Shown here: piece after piece, positions 39,489 to 47,915 of the stretch
Layout: every line of letters starts with the position of its first letter
Position numbering within the stretch: the stretch's first letter is position 1
Assembly (NCBI RefSeq): GCF_003344765.1
Contig: NZ_QPMH01000003.1
Location: forward strand, 1 to 64,000
From: Ferruginivarius sediminum
Lineage (GTDB): Bacteria; Pseudomonadota; Alphaproteobacteria; Kiloniellales; Rhodovibrionaceae
Reading direction: 5' to 3'
Length of the DNA stretch: 64,000 nucleotides
The notes under the pieces: generated by a model
Seen by the model: only the letters and a program-made list of their open reading frames with translations
The model's database searches: none
Told to the model about the DNA's origin: nothing
Made by a program: the position numbers and the translations under genes

Positions 39489-40880
39489 ATGCCGTTTGCC
39501 GCGGGCGTCTATGCCGTTCTCTATATCCTCACGCTTATCGATGCCCTGACCGCCTTCGGGCCTGCAAAGCCCGTGGCGGTCGCCGGGCTGGCCGTTTTCG
39601 TCGTGCTGGAGGCGCCGCGCATCAGGCCGATGCAGCGCTTCGCGGCCATGCTTCTCGGCTTCGGCGGACTCGCCGCCGCTTACTGGTCGGACGGTCCTGC
39701 CGGGCTGGGCGCGGCTGCCTACGACGGCTTCTACCGCGCCCTGCCCTTCATGGTGCTGTTCGCCGCGGTCATGAGCCTGCAGCGTCCGGCGGTCGCCAGC
39801 CCTTCCTTCCGGGCCATCGGGGAGAGCGTCGTGCGCCAACCGCCCGGACGGCGGTTCCTGATGCTTGCCTTTGCCGGTCACTACCTCGGCGCGGTCCTGA
39901 ACCTGGCGGGATTGCAGCTTGTGACCTCGCTGCTCGATCCCAGCATGTCCAGGGGCTTGCGCGAGCGCCTGACCGTCGCGGTGCTGCGGGGGTTCAGCGT
40001 CGCCGTCGTCTGGTCGCCGTTCTTCGTCGGCATGGGCGTGATCCTCACCCTGGTCCCCGGCGTCTCCTGGCTTTCGGTGGCCCCCGCCGGCCTGCCGCTG
40101 GGCGCGGCGCTCATCCTGCTGGCCTGGGCCTTCGACCGCCTCACGAGGCGGCGCACGGCGGCCGGGGCGCACCCGCCTGTCGCGGCAGTCGGGGAAACCC
40201 CGGCGACTTCCACCCGGTGGCTTCGCCCGGCGCTGGGCGTAACCAGCATATTCCTGGCCTTGGCCGCGCCCGTCGTCGCGCTGAGCGAAGCGGCCGGCGT
40301 CTCCATCGTCATCGCCCTGGGCCTCATCGCCCCGCCGCTGGCGCTCGCCTGGCAGTGGCGCCTCGCCCGGACAGGCGCGACCCGGACCCGTCCCGCGAAG
40401 CTGCTGCACGAGATCCTGGCGCGGCTGCCCGACCTGCGTAACGAGGCCGCCCTGTTTCTGGGCGCGACGCTCTTCGGCGTCGGACTGTCGGCGGCCATCG
40501 ATCCGGCGGCACTGGGCCGGCTGGCGCTTGCTGCCGAGTTGCCGGTGTGGGTAAAGGCGCCGGTCCTGGCCACGGCCGGCACGCTGGTGGCAGGCCTGGG
40601 TGTCCATCCGGTCGTACTCGCCATCGTCGTGGGTGCCGTGCTGACCCCGCAGGTCCTTGGCATGCCCGCCGCCGCCGTGGCACTGCTCCTGGCGGTCATC
40701 TGGGCGTTCGGAACCCAGATGTCGCCGTTCTCCGCGACCGTGATGCAGGTTTCCCGCCAACTGGACGTGCCGGTATTCCGGGTCGCGTGGGTCTGGAACG
40801 CGCCCTTCTGCCTGCCCGCCGCCGCTGTTGCCGGGCTGGTCGTCGCCGCGGCCAGCGCAATCGCCGGCGCGGCCGTGTGA
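39489..40880 (+). CDS. Polytopic membrane protein, permease-like, function unknown
   Basis: A 463-residue, very hydrophobic protein with roughly twelve predicted membrane segments and a short cytoplasmic loop near residue 225-240. The C-terminal half contains G-L-G-V-H-P-V-V-L-A-I-V-V and F-G-T-Q-M-S-P-F-S-A-T, a Gly/Pro/Ser-rich re-entrant-looking segment like those of ion-transporter-superfamily carriers. I do not recognise the family. It follows clpX by 62 bp on the same strand and precedes the HhH protein gene. Confidence 0.75.
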   Translation: MPFAAGVYAVLYILTLIDALTAFGPAKPVAVAGLAVFVVLEAPRIRPMQRFAAMLLGFGGLAAAYWSDGPAGLGAAAYDGFYRALPFMVLFAAVMSLQRPAVASPSFRAIGESVVRQPPGRRFLMLAFAGHYLGAVLNLAGLQLVTSLLDPSMSRGLRERLTVAVLRGFSVAVVWSPFFVGMGVILTLVPGVSWLSVAPAGLPLGAALILLAWAFDRLTRRRTAAGAHPPVAAVGETPATSTRWLRPALGVTSIFLALAAPVVALSEAAGVSIVIALGLIAPPLALAWQWRLARTGATRTRPAKLLHEILARLPDLRNEAALFLGATLFGVGLSAAIDPAALGRLALAAELPVWVKAPVLATAGTLVAGLGVHPVVLAIVVGAVLTPQVLGMPAAAVALLLAVIWAFGTQMSPFSATVMQVSRQLDVPVFRVAWVWNAPFCLPAAAVAGLVVAAASAIAGAAV

Positions 40881-40947
40881 CGCCTGGACGTTGCGGCCGA
40901 CGGCGCTTACGTGTCACACATATCGGTGTAGGCCGAGGAGACAGCCG

Positions 40948-41250
40948 ATGTTCGTGCAACTCCTGCGCTGCTTGTGCAACTGCCTGCCGGGCCGCAAACC
41001 GTCGCGGGACCGGGATATGAGCGCCGCCGCGCCGCGCGAACGCACGCCCCGTGCCGGCGGCGGGATTCCTGAAGGACTGCAGTCCCTGTTGGATATTCCC
41101 GGCATCGGCCCGAAGACCGTGCAGTATCTCCACGAGGGCGGCTACGCCAGCTTGGCCGATATCCGTGCGGCAAGCGAGGAAGAGCTTGCCGCCGTGGAGG
41201 GCGTCGGCCCGCGCGCGGGCGCCGCACTCAAGAAGGCGCTGTCGCAGTAG
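40948..41250 (+). CDS. Small helix-hairpin-helix protein
   Basis: A 100-residue protein. ATG 40948 has GAGGAG in front; the frame is open earlier without support. Residues 1-20 are hydrophobic and Cys-rich (L-L-R-C-L-C-N-C-L), followed by a basic linker. Two helix-hairpin-helix motifs fill the C-terminal 55 residues: L-D-I-P-G-I-G-P-K-T and V-E-G-V-G-P-R-A-G. Such pairs bind DNA backbone non-specifically, as in RuvA or topoisomerase tails. It is followed 30 bp later by a Pro/Glu-rich ORF. Function unknown. Confidence 0.75.
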   Translation: MFVQLLRCLCNCLPGRKPSRDRDMSAAAPRERTPRAGGGIPEGLQSLLDIPGIGPKTVQYLHEGGYASLADIRAASEEELAAVEGVGPRAGAALKKALSQ

Positions 41251-41280
41251 CGCCAGCCAGTCAACAGCGGAGGCAAGGCG

Positions 41281-41490
41281 ATGATGATGCCAGGGCCGCA
41301 CGCGCCGATCCGGCGCAGCCAGGAAGTGCCGCAGCCCGAGCCGGAGCCGCCGCCCCCATCCCCTCTGGAGGTTCCGGAAGAGCCGCCGGGCGAAGCGCCC
41401 CCGGCGCCGCCGGTGGAGGAGCCGCCGGGGCCGGAAGAGAACCCCGAGGAGCCGCCGCCGGAAGAGCCGCCGGCCTACCGGAAGCGATGA
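41281..41490 (+). CDS. Short Pro/Glu-rich hypothetical protein
   Basis: A 69-residue ORF made almost wholly of Pro and Glu in E-P-P and P-E-E-P repeats between residues 18 and 63, with a basic end (Y-R-K-R). It is supported as a gene by GGAGG eight bases before ATG 41281 and by an ATGA overlap with the following DUF309 gene. Such sequences are extended and unstructured; a periplasmic spacer like the TonB linker comes to mind, but no signal or anchor is visible. Low-complexity DNA could also create this frame by chance. Confidence 0.5.
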   Translation: MMMPGPHAPIRRSQEVPQPEPEPPPPSPLEVPEEPPGEAPPAPPVEEPPGPEENPEEPPPEEPPAYRKR

Positions 41491-42002
41491 GCGGACATCT
41501 CTCCAGGCCGCCGCGCTACCTGCCCGAAACACCGTTCCCGCCGTACGCGTACGTGCCAGGCCGACATCCGCATCCTGTACGCGACCCAGCGGGCCACATG
41601 TACGGCCAGGAAGACCTCCCACCGTACGCGGTGGAACCGACGCACTGGCGCGACTGCAAAGCGTTCCTGCACGGCGTCGACCTGTTCAATCACGGCTACT
41701 ACTGGGAAGCGCACGAAGCCTGGGAAGGGTTGTGGCGCGCCTATCCGCCGGAAAGCAACGCCGCCCGCCTGCTCCAGGGCCTCATCAAGCTGGCCGCGGC
41801 CGGCGTCAAGGCGCGCGAGGGGCGCGCTCGGGGGGTATCCCGGCATGCGGCACGGGCCAGGGCACTGTTCGCCGGACTGCCCGAAGAGGCAAAATTATTC
41901 GGTGTGTCGCCCGACAAGCTGGCCACCGCTGCCGCTCGCCTGACCACGGAGCCGCCCGGTCCGGAGCTTGATGGCCTCAAGCTCGTATTGCGGCCGGAAT
42001 AG
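41487..42002 (+). CDS. DUF309 family protein
   Basis: A 171-residue protein with a DUF309 domain in the middle: G-V-D-L-F-N-H-G-Y-Y-W-E-A-H-E-A-W-E-G-L-W spans about residues 63-83, with the conserved His and Glu typical of this helical domain, then L-L-Q-G-L-I-K-L-A-A-A near 97. The N-terminal 50 residues are Pro/Tyr-rich. The domain has no established activity. Its start overlaps the Pro/Glu-rich ORF stop (ATGA), placing it last in a small operon after the HhH gene. Confidence 0.85.
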   Translation: MSGHLSRPPRYLPETPFPPYAYVPGRHPHPVRDPAGHMYGQEDLPPYAVEPTHWRDCKAFLHGVDLFNHGYYWEAHEAWEGLWRAYPPESNAARLLQGLIKLAAAGVKAREGRARGVSRHAARARALFAGLPEEAKLFGVSPDKLATAAARLTTEPPGPELDGLKLVLRPE

Positions 42003-42031
42003 AGCTGGTCGTGAAGCTGAACCGCCGCACC

Positions 42032-43567
42032 CTAACGCGGCAACTGCACCACGATACGTAGCCCCTGCGGCGAGTTCGCCTCGGCATGGACGCTGCCGCC
42101 CAGGGCCTCGATGTTGCGGCGAACCAGCCAGAGGCCGATGCCGAAATGCTGGGTGCCCGCCGGCTCCGTATCCTCGCCGTTACCCTGCTGGGCCGAGGCC
42201 CGTGTCGAGATGTAGCGCTCGAAGATCTGCTGGCGCCGGTCCTCCGGCACGCCGGGTCCCTGATCCGCCACCGAAAGCACCGCATCGCGGCCGTCGTTGC
42301 GAAGCGACACCTCGATCGACCTGCCACGCGGCGAAAAGTCGATGGCGTTGTCCAGCAGGTTTTCCAGCACCGTCTCCAGCATATCCTCGGACGCCGTCAC
42401 GGCGACCCGCTGGTTCAGGCGGCGCTCTATGTTCAGACCCCGCGCCTGCATCGTTTCGGCATAACCGTCGAGCGTACGCGAAACGAAGTCGCTGAGATCG
42501 ACGCGTCCGCGCGGCGCCTCCATCAACTCCGCCGTCGCCTCGTCCATGCGCCGCATCGCCGCCACCAGGGCATCCAGACGCAAGAGCGAGCGGTCGATCA
42601 GCTCAAGCGCCCGCCGGGCGCGCGGATGTTCCTGGCCCACAATCTTCTTCAGCGGCTCGACCGACTGCGCGATGGTTGCGATCGGTGTCTTGAAGGCATG
42701 CGCGTTGTCCTCCGCGGCATGCCGGATGGCGTGGGCGGCATTGCGCAGCGTTTCTACCATGCGGTCGAACTCTCCGGCGACGCCATCCAGCTCCGGCACC
42801 CGGTTGGTGCGCACGAAGGTGGGACCGCTGGGTCCGATGCCGTGCACGCGGATGGTTCGCGCGGCTGCGGCGAAGCGCCGCAGGCTGCGCCAGACGCCGA
42901 AGAACATCGCCAGCACCAGCAGCGCCATCACGACATAGATAAGCGCCGCCAGCCGCACTTCCGGCGTCTGCCAGTACGGCTTGCCAAGCGCCGCGCCCAG
43001 CGCATCGTCCGTGCCGTGCGAGGTGATGACCGCCCAGCAGCCAGCCAAGGTCTGCACCGGCGAGACGGAGGTCAGCACCTCTTCCTTGCCGGCCGGGTTT
43101 ACGTAGCGCACGGCCAGCGGCCGGTTGCCCTCGCAGGTGTCGCGCAGCTTCTCGAACACGCCGGTCTCGACAAGCTCCGCCCGCTCCTGCTGCAGATAGT
43201 CGCCTGACACCGGCGGGGCGGAAGCAATGTAGTAGAAGCCATTCGGATCGCCGCCGTCGGACGGACGCAGCAGCAGCTTGATGTTCACGCTGTCGACGCG
43301 GCCCAGCCGCTCCAGCGACTCGCCGATCCCGCGCAGGGCCTCGCCGTCGTAGCCGCTAAGCTGCGGGCGCAAGGCCTCGCCGATGACCTTGCCCTGATTC
43401 TCAAGGCTTTGCAGCAGAAGCTGCCTGCGGTCCGCGTCCGCATCACGGAACTGGTCGTAAAGCAGTACCGGCACGGCAAAGAACACCACGATCACCACCG
43501 CCACCTTGGCGGCGATGGAATGCGTGAATGCCGAGAACCAGCCGCGTTTAGGCTGCTGTGCTGTCAT
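42032..43567 (-). CDS. Sensor histidine kinase with unusual H-box
   Basis: A 511-residue membrane kinase: TM1 at about residues 18-40, a periplasmic domain to about 205, TM2 near 208-230, HAMP, then the catalytic core. The H-box reads D-N-A-H-A-F-K-T-P-I, keeping His and the Lys-Thr-Pro but with Ala-Phe where Glu-Leu or Asp-Leu is usual; the acidic residue next to His that aids phosphotransfer is missing. The N-box L-L-D-N-A-I-D, D-Q-G-P-G-V-P and G-I-G-L-W-L boxes are intact. Its start overlaps the response regulator end by 20 bp. The signal is unknown. Confidence 0.92.
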   Translation of the reverse strand: MTAQQPKRGWFSAFTHSIAAKVAVVIVVFFAVPVLLYDQFRDADADRRQLLLQSLENQGKVIGEALRPQLSGYDGEALRGIGESLERLGRVDSVNIKLLLRPSDGGDPNGFYYIASAPPVSGDYLQQERAELVETGVFEKLRDTCEGNRPLAVRYVNPAGKEEVLTSVSPVQTLAGCWAVITSHGTDDALGAALGKPYWQTPEVRLAALIYVVMALLVLAMFFGVWRSLRRFAAAARTIRVHGIGPSGPTFVRTNRVPELDGVAGEFDRMVETLRNAAHAIRHAAEDNAHAFKTPIATIAQSVEPLKKIVGQEHPRARRALELIDRSLLRLDALVAAMRRMDEATAELMEAPRGRVDLSDFVSRTLDGYAETMQARGLNIERRLNQRVAVTASEDMLETVLENLLDNAIDFSPRGRSIEVSLRNDGRDAVLSVADQGPGVPEDRRQQIFERYISTRASAQQGNGEDTEPAGTQHFGIGLWLVRRNIEALGGSVHAEANSPQGLRIVVQLPR

Positions 43568-44309
43568 CCCGCCAACGGTATCCGAAGCCCGGATAGTTTT
43601 CGATCGCCTCGAACTGCGAATCGAGGACGCGGAACTTCTGCCGGATCCGCTTGATCAGCGTCCGGACGTTGCCGCGGAAGCCCTCTTCGCCCGAGCCCGC
43701 GATGAACCCGGCTCCGTGTACCTGATCGTAAAGTTCGCGATAGCGGACATCGCGGCCCGCACGCGTGGCCAGCAGATCGACGATCCGGAACTCGTTGAGG
43801 GTGAGCGGCACCTCCTCGCCGCGCCAGTAGGCGCGCGAGGTCTCCCGGTCGATCTCCAGCCGTCCGACGCGAACCAGGCCCTCCGCCGGCTCGGCCGCCG
43901 TCTCCCCCGCAGCGGCCGCCTGGTCGTGGCCGTTACGGCGAACGGAAAGCTCGATCCGGCGCTTGAGGATGGCGAGGCTGCGGGACTTTTCGACGAAGTC
44001 CACCGCGCCGTGGTTCAGCGCCGCTTCCTCATAGATCTGATCGCCAAGCACTGTCAGGAATATCACCGGCACGTCGATGCCGTGCTCGCGAATCGCGCGC
44101 AGCACCTGAATTCCGCTGATCCCGGGCATGCGCCAGTCCAGCACGACGAGATCCGCGGATCCACCGCCACAGAGGTAGTCGACGGCCGGCTGACCCGCCG
44201 CGAAGTCGACGACCTCGTAGCCGTCGTCGCGCAGATTCTCGATCAAGGATTCGCGAAACAGCGCGTCATCATCGACGACCATCAGCCGCGAAGCCTCTGC
44301 GTTACTCAC
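43548..44309 (-). CDS. OmpR-family response regulator, ChvI-like output domain
   Basis: A 253-residue regulator. GTG 44309 is chosen: AGGAGGAAGC lies just before it and it overlaps the lipoprotein stop by eight bases. The receiver begins L-M-V-V-D-D-D, phospho-Asp is in V-V-L-D-W-R-M-P-G, and Lys is in V-E-K-S-R-S. The winged helix ends with F-I-A-G-S-G...R-G-N-V-R-T-L-I-K-R-I-R-Q-K-F and N-Y-P-G-F-G-Y-R-W, resembling the ChvI/ExoS-partner type. It works with the overlapping kinase. Confidence 0.92.
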   Translation of the reverse strand: MSNAEASRLMVVDDDALFRESLIENLRDDGYEVVDFAAGQPAVDYLCGGGSADLVVLDWRMPGISGIQVLRAIREHGIDVPVIFLTVLGDQIYEEAALNHGAVDFVEKSRSLAILKRRIELSVRRNGHDQAAAAGETAAEPAEGLVRVGRLEIDRETSRAYWRGEEVPLTLNEFRIVDLLATRAGRDVRYRELYDQVHGAGFIAGSGEEGFRGNVRTLIKRIRQKFRVLDSQFEAIENYPGFGYRWRDDSTAA

Positions 44310-44877
44310 CGATTGCTTCCTCCTGCTTCTGCCGTGGCGCGGCATCCTTGCCGCCGGGCAACTGCTCCTCGACCGTTTCCAGCCGCCGCGATTCCTCGCC
44401 GCGCCTGCCCAGCAGGGTAAAGCAGAAGGCTTCGGCGCCTTCCGCCTTGTGGCCGGGAGCAAGATCGAACGTCAGCGTGCGCTGCTGCTGACTCTCCAAG
44501 TCGTAATAGAAGAACAACTCCAGCCTGCATGATCCTACAATATACGTCCAAACGACGGCGGGAGGCTCTTCGCTACGTAGGTCCGGCGGCCCCAGAAGCA
44601 ATTCCGCCTCGCTTGGCGTCATGCCGGTCAGCTTCTCCGGCGTAACATCGGAATAGGACGGCCGCGGCGCCGGCAGCGGCGGCAGGGGACGCGGCTTCGG
44701 CGGCTCCTCCCGCTCGCGCCCCGCCTCGGCCTCGGGACGCGCGGGCTCCACCACCGGCTCCTCCGGCACCGACCCCTCCGCCGGCGCCTGAGCCGTCGGC
44801 GGTTCGCCGCGTGGAACCGGCAGGGCGTCGCAGCCGACAAGCAGCACCGCCAGCATGACCACGGCGGCGACCCTCAC
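44302..44877 (-). CDS. Lipoprotein with a Pro-rich linker, first gene of the kinase operon
   Basis: A 191-residue lipoprotein: signal peptide with lipobox L-V-G-C at residue 16, then a Pro/Glu-rich linker to about residue 75, then a small domain with L-T-G-M-T-P-S-E-A-E-L-L-L-G-P-P-D, a pattern like BamE/SmpA-type domains, and a charged Gln/Glu tail. It is first in the operon lipoprotein-regulator-kinase, with overlapping ends. It may be an envelope sensor partner of the kinase; this is inferred from position only. Confidence 0.8.
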   Translation of the reverse strand: MRVAAVVMLAVLLVGCDALPVPRGEPPTAQAPAEGSVPEEPVVEPARPEAEAGREREEPPKPRPLPPLPAPRPSYSDVTPEKLTGMTPSEAELLLGPPDLRSEEPPAVVWTYIVGSCRLELFFYYDLESQQQRTLTFDLAPGHKAEGAEAFCFTLLGRRGEESRRLETVEEQLPGGKDAAPRQKQEEAIGE

Positions 44878-45079
44878 CCTATCGCTCCAATCATGACGTT
44901 CATCGCGTCCGCGCGTCCAAGCCTACTCAGCCACCGTGACTATGACGACGTTTTTCCCGCCGGTCCAATTTCGACGCCAAGCTCCCAAGCAGCGGCCGCG
45001 CGCGCCCGGACGCCGCAAGGGCCCGATGGCACCGCGAATTTTCCGGCATCGCCGCGTATCGGCGGACACGTGGCACACC

Positions 45080-46471
45080 TCATTTCGCAGGCACTTCGCC
45101 CCTGTGGCCGCGCCGGTCGATTTCCCGCGCCACCTCATCCGCCGTTCGCTGCAGCAGGTCGGAGACGGCGACCGGATAAGCCTCGGCCGGCTCCAGCGCG
45201 CGCAGTCGCGGGGGCAGCGCGGCAAGCTGTGCGGCGGCACGCTCGCGCGCGGCGGCCAGTGTCGGCACCTCGCCAAGCGGACGGCCATCCTCCATGACCT
45301 TCTCCACAAGCGGCGTTCCCGGCTGATCGTCGTCCTCCAGCGAAATCACGTCGCCGGCGATCGACCCGTCTGAACCGTAAGTTCGCCAGACCTGCTTGCG
45401 GCCCGGCCATGTCGCCTTTCCGGATGAAAGCTTCCGCGTCATTCGCCCGTCGTATTCCTGCAGCTTATAAGCACAATCGAGTGCCGGCGCATCCTCGGAT
45501 GTGGTCAGCGCCGTGCCGATCCCGTAGCCGTCGATCGGCGCGCCCGCATCCGTGAAGTCGCGCAGCTTCCACTCGTCCAGGCCGCCGCTGGCCAGCACGG
45601 ACACGTGCGGCAGGCCGCCCTTGTCCAGTATCTCCCGCACTTCGCGCGCAAGCTGCGGCAAGTCGCCGCTGTCTATGCGCACCCCCTTCACCGTGATGCC
45701 CTCACGTTCCAGCACGGGCGCGATATCGACCACCGTGCGGGCGGCGCGGCGCACATCGTAGGTGTCGATGAGCAGCACGACCTCTTGCGGACGCGAACGC
45801 GCGAAATCCAGAAAGGCCCGGCTCTCGTCCTCATGTGCCTCGACGAAGGAGTGCGCCATCGTGCCCATTATCGGGATGTCCCACAATGGCGCGGCCGGCA
45901 CCGTCGCCGTCCCGGCGAACCCCGCCATGTAGGCCGCGTGCGCCGCCAGTAGCCCCGCCTCCGAGCCGTGCGCGCGGCGCAGCCCGAAATCCACCAGCCG
46001 CTTGTCGGGCGCGGCCAATACCATGCGCGCGGCCTTACTGGCGACAAGAACGCTGGTGTGCAGCAGGTTGATCAGCCGCGTTTCCAGCAATTGGGCCATG
46101 GGCAGCGGGGCGGTTACGCGCAGGACCGGCTCGTTCGGGAAGACCGCCGTACCCTCCGGAATTGCATGAACGTCCCCAGCGAATCGGAAATCCGCCAGGT
46201 AGTCGACGAACGATTCGCTGAAACGCCCGGACGTTCGCAGCCATTCCAGTTCCGCGGGTTCGAAGCGGGCTTCCTGGAGGAAGCGCATAACCTGCGCCAG
46301 CCCGGCTGACAACAGGAAGTTCCGCTGCGCCGGCAGTTTCCGGACGAAGAACTCGAAGACCGCCGTCCCGGTCATGCCGGAATCGAGATAGGCCTGCATC
46401 ATGTTGAGTTGATACAGGTCGGTCAGCAGCAGTCCCGTGGGAATGGCCGGTATGCGCTCAGAGGTGCTCAC
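45080..46471 (-). CDS. pncB: Nicotinate phosphoribosyltransferase
   Basis: A 463-residue enzyme of NAD salvage, joining nicotinate to PRPP. Family blocks are L-L-T-D-L-Y-Q-L-N-M-M near residue 15, the catalytic-His region G-T-M-A-H-S-F near 200, D-T-Y-D near 233, and R-I-D-S-G-D-L near 262. GTG 46471 (V-S-T-S-E-R) is preferred because GGGAGA lies eight bases before it; the longer GTG 46507 start lacks a good site. It is a stand-alone gene between the lipoprotein operon and mucR. Confidence 0.93.
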   Translation of the reverse strand: MSTSERIPAIPTGLLLTDLYQLNMMQAYLDSGMTGTAVFEFFVRKLPAQRNFLLSAGLAQVMRFLQEARFEPAELEWLRTSGRFSESFVDYLADFRFAGDVHAIPEGTAVFPNEPVLRVTAPLPMAQLLETRLINLLHTSVLVASKAARMVLAAPDKRLVDFGLRRAHGSEAGLLAAHAAYMAGFAGTATVPAAPLWDIPIMGTMAHSFVEAHEDESRAFLDFARSRPQEVVLLIDTYDVRRAARTVVDIAPVLEREGITVKGVRIDSGDLPQLAREVREILDKGGLPHVSVLASGGLDEWKLRDFTDAGAPIDGYGIGTALTTSEDAPALDCAYKLQEYDGRMTRKLSSGKATWPGRKQVWRTYGSDGSIAGDVISLEDDDQPGTPLVEKVMEDGRPLGEVPTLAAARERAAAQLAALPPRLRALEPAEAYPVAVSDLLQRTADEVAREIDRRGHRGEVPAK

Positions 46472-46758
46472 GACGCGTCTCCCTGCCTTCGTCCCTCGTG
46501 CAGCCACCCGGGACCACTAACACCTAGTCACCCCGTGGCGCTGTGGAAAGGACTGTATGCGCTTGGCACACGATGGTATCCGAGACTGTCTTCCCACGGT
46601 ATCCCCTCGAATTCGGCGAAGGGATACGGCGATCTGCTTTGAGAAAAACACCCTTGCAGCCGATCAAAAAAAATTTATACCCGATACCTTTAACGGACTA
46701 GACATGCCGATTACATTGCGCGAATGTTCGAACATGCTTGAGGAGAGGTGAAGCGGCA

Positions 46759-47187
46759 ATGGCCGAAGAAATGGATACGCAGACGATTACCGAGATGACG
46801 ACTCGGATCGTGTCTGCATACCTTGCAAACAACAAAGTCGAGCCGGATCAGGTTCCTCAGGTCATTCAAGCCGTCGCGGGCGACCTCAAGGCGCTGCGGA
46901 ACGGCGAGGCCAGCGAGTCGGCCGAAAGCGTGCAGCCCGCGGTCAACCCGCGCAAGTCGATCGGTCGCGACCATCTGACCTGTCTCGTTTGCGGGCGCAA
47001 GCAGAAGGCCCTGAAGCGCCATCTGGGCAAGGCGCACGACCTGACCCCGGACCAGTACCGCGAGATGTTCGGGCTGCGCCCCGACTATCCGATGGTGGCG
47101 CCGAACACCTCGCGCCGCCGCTCCGAGATTGCACATTCCATCGGCCTTGGTCGCCGCGACGATTCGGAAAGCTCCCAGGCCGCGTAA
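46759..47187 (+). CDS. mucR: MucR/Ros-family zinc-finger transcriptional regulator
   Basis: A 142-residue regulator of the alphaproteobacterial MucR/Ros family. The zinc finger is C-L-V-C-G followed by L-K-R-H-L and H (Cys2-His2 type, about residues 76-97), then D-L-T-P-D-Q-Y-R. ATG 46759 has AGGAGAGG in front. MucR proteins bind AT-rich DNA at many promoters, acting like H-NS, and repress their own gene. The 250 bp upstream (46510-46758) is AT-rich, which fits self-control, and a clear terminator follows. Confidence 0.95.
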   Translation: MAEEMDTQTITEMTTRIVSAYLANNKVEPDQVPQVIQAVAGDLKALRNGEASESAESVQPAVNPRKSIGRDHLTCLVCGRKQKALKRHLGKAHDLTPDQYREMFGLRPDYPMVAPNTSRRRSEIAHSIGLGRRDDSESSQAA

Positions 47188-47216
47188 CCGCCGCGAACAC
47201 CCGGTTACCGAGCAAG

Positions 47217-47247
47217 CGCCGGCCCCATCGGGCCGGCGTTTCATTTT
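47217..47247 (+). terminator. Rho-independent terminator of mucR
   Basis: CGCCGGCCC (47217-47225) pairs perfectly with GGGCCGGCG (47230-47238) around a four-base loop, followed by TTTCATTTT. It lies 30 bp past the mucR stop. Confidence 0.8.
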
Positions 47248-47693
47248 CGTCCGATTCCCGGGCTAGCTGAAAAATTTTTCACCGGTTTGCAACAGGCAGG
47301 GCTTGAAGAGGCGGGGGGCGGTCATCTATGTCATTGGGGCATCCGGATGCCAGAAGTGGCCCGGCCGCTCGTTGTAAGTCCTATCGGCCCGTCGCCATGT
47401 GAGGCCTTCTCTGGTTGGCGGGTACGGCTCTCGATGCCGGGCCACTCAGGCACCCCTCTAATCTCCCGGTTTTCACGAAGCTGTTGCCGTCTTCACTTCT
47501 TCCGATAGGCATCCAAGGCCGCGATCGATGGCACTTTTGCCCTATTGCTACCCAAAATCCCCTTGGAAGTGGCGCCAATTCATAGTTGTTTTTCAGCAAT
47601 TTGCGTGTAATCGTAAACGTAATCTTAAAACTGCGGCGGCAAACTCTCCCTCACTGGCGGGAACGTGCTTTGATGATTTGGGGGATTTCACCG
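47248..47693. other. Gene-free stretch after mucR
   Basis: About 450 bp with no gene I can support. Composition is mixed, less GC-rich than the flanks; there is a short palindrome GAAAAATTTTTC near 47269. Short plus-strand frames (for example 47287-47508) lack ribosome-binding sites and recognisable products. It may carry the promoter of the small ORF at 47694 or an undetected RNA. Confidence 0.5.
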
Positions 47694-47864
47694 ATGACGA
47701 TAGCAGACATCGCGGCCTACCCGCTGAAACGCCGCAGCCGCGCCACCCAATGGCTCACCGAGGCCGTGAAATGGGTGAAGGCCGAGCTGCACGCCGCCCA
47801 GGTGCAAAGCCAGGACGAGCAGTTCCTGGCCACGGCCAAGGGTATCCACTACCGCAGGCTGTAA
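47694..47864 (+). CDS. Small hypothetical protein
   Basis: A 56-residue ORF starting at ATG 47694, with TGGGGGAT about eight bases upstream. The sequence (opening M-T-I-A-D-I-A-A-Y-P-L-K-R-R) looks helical and basic, with W-L-T-E-A-V-K-W-V-K near residue 20-29. I do not recognise it. Codon use is GC-rich at third positions, as for neighbouring genes, which supports coding. The next gene is convergent and unrelated. Confidence 0.5.
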   Translation: MTIADIAAYPLKRRSRATQWLTEAVKWVKAELHAAQVQSQDEQFLATAKGIHYRRL

Positions 47865-47915
47865 CGGGCCCGCCGTCATGTGGCGGCACTGACGCCCGCA
47901 TCCCCGGCCGCGCCA

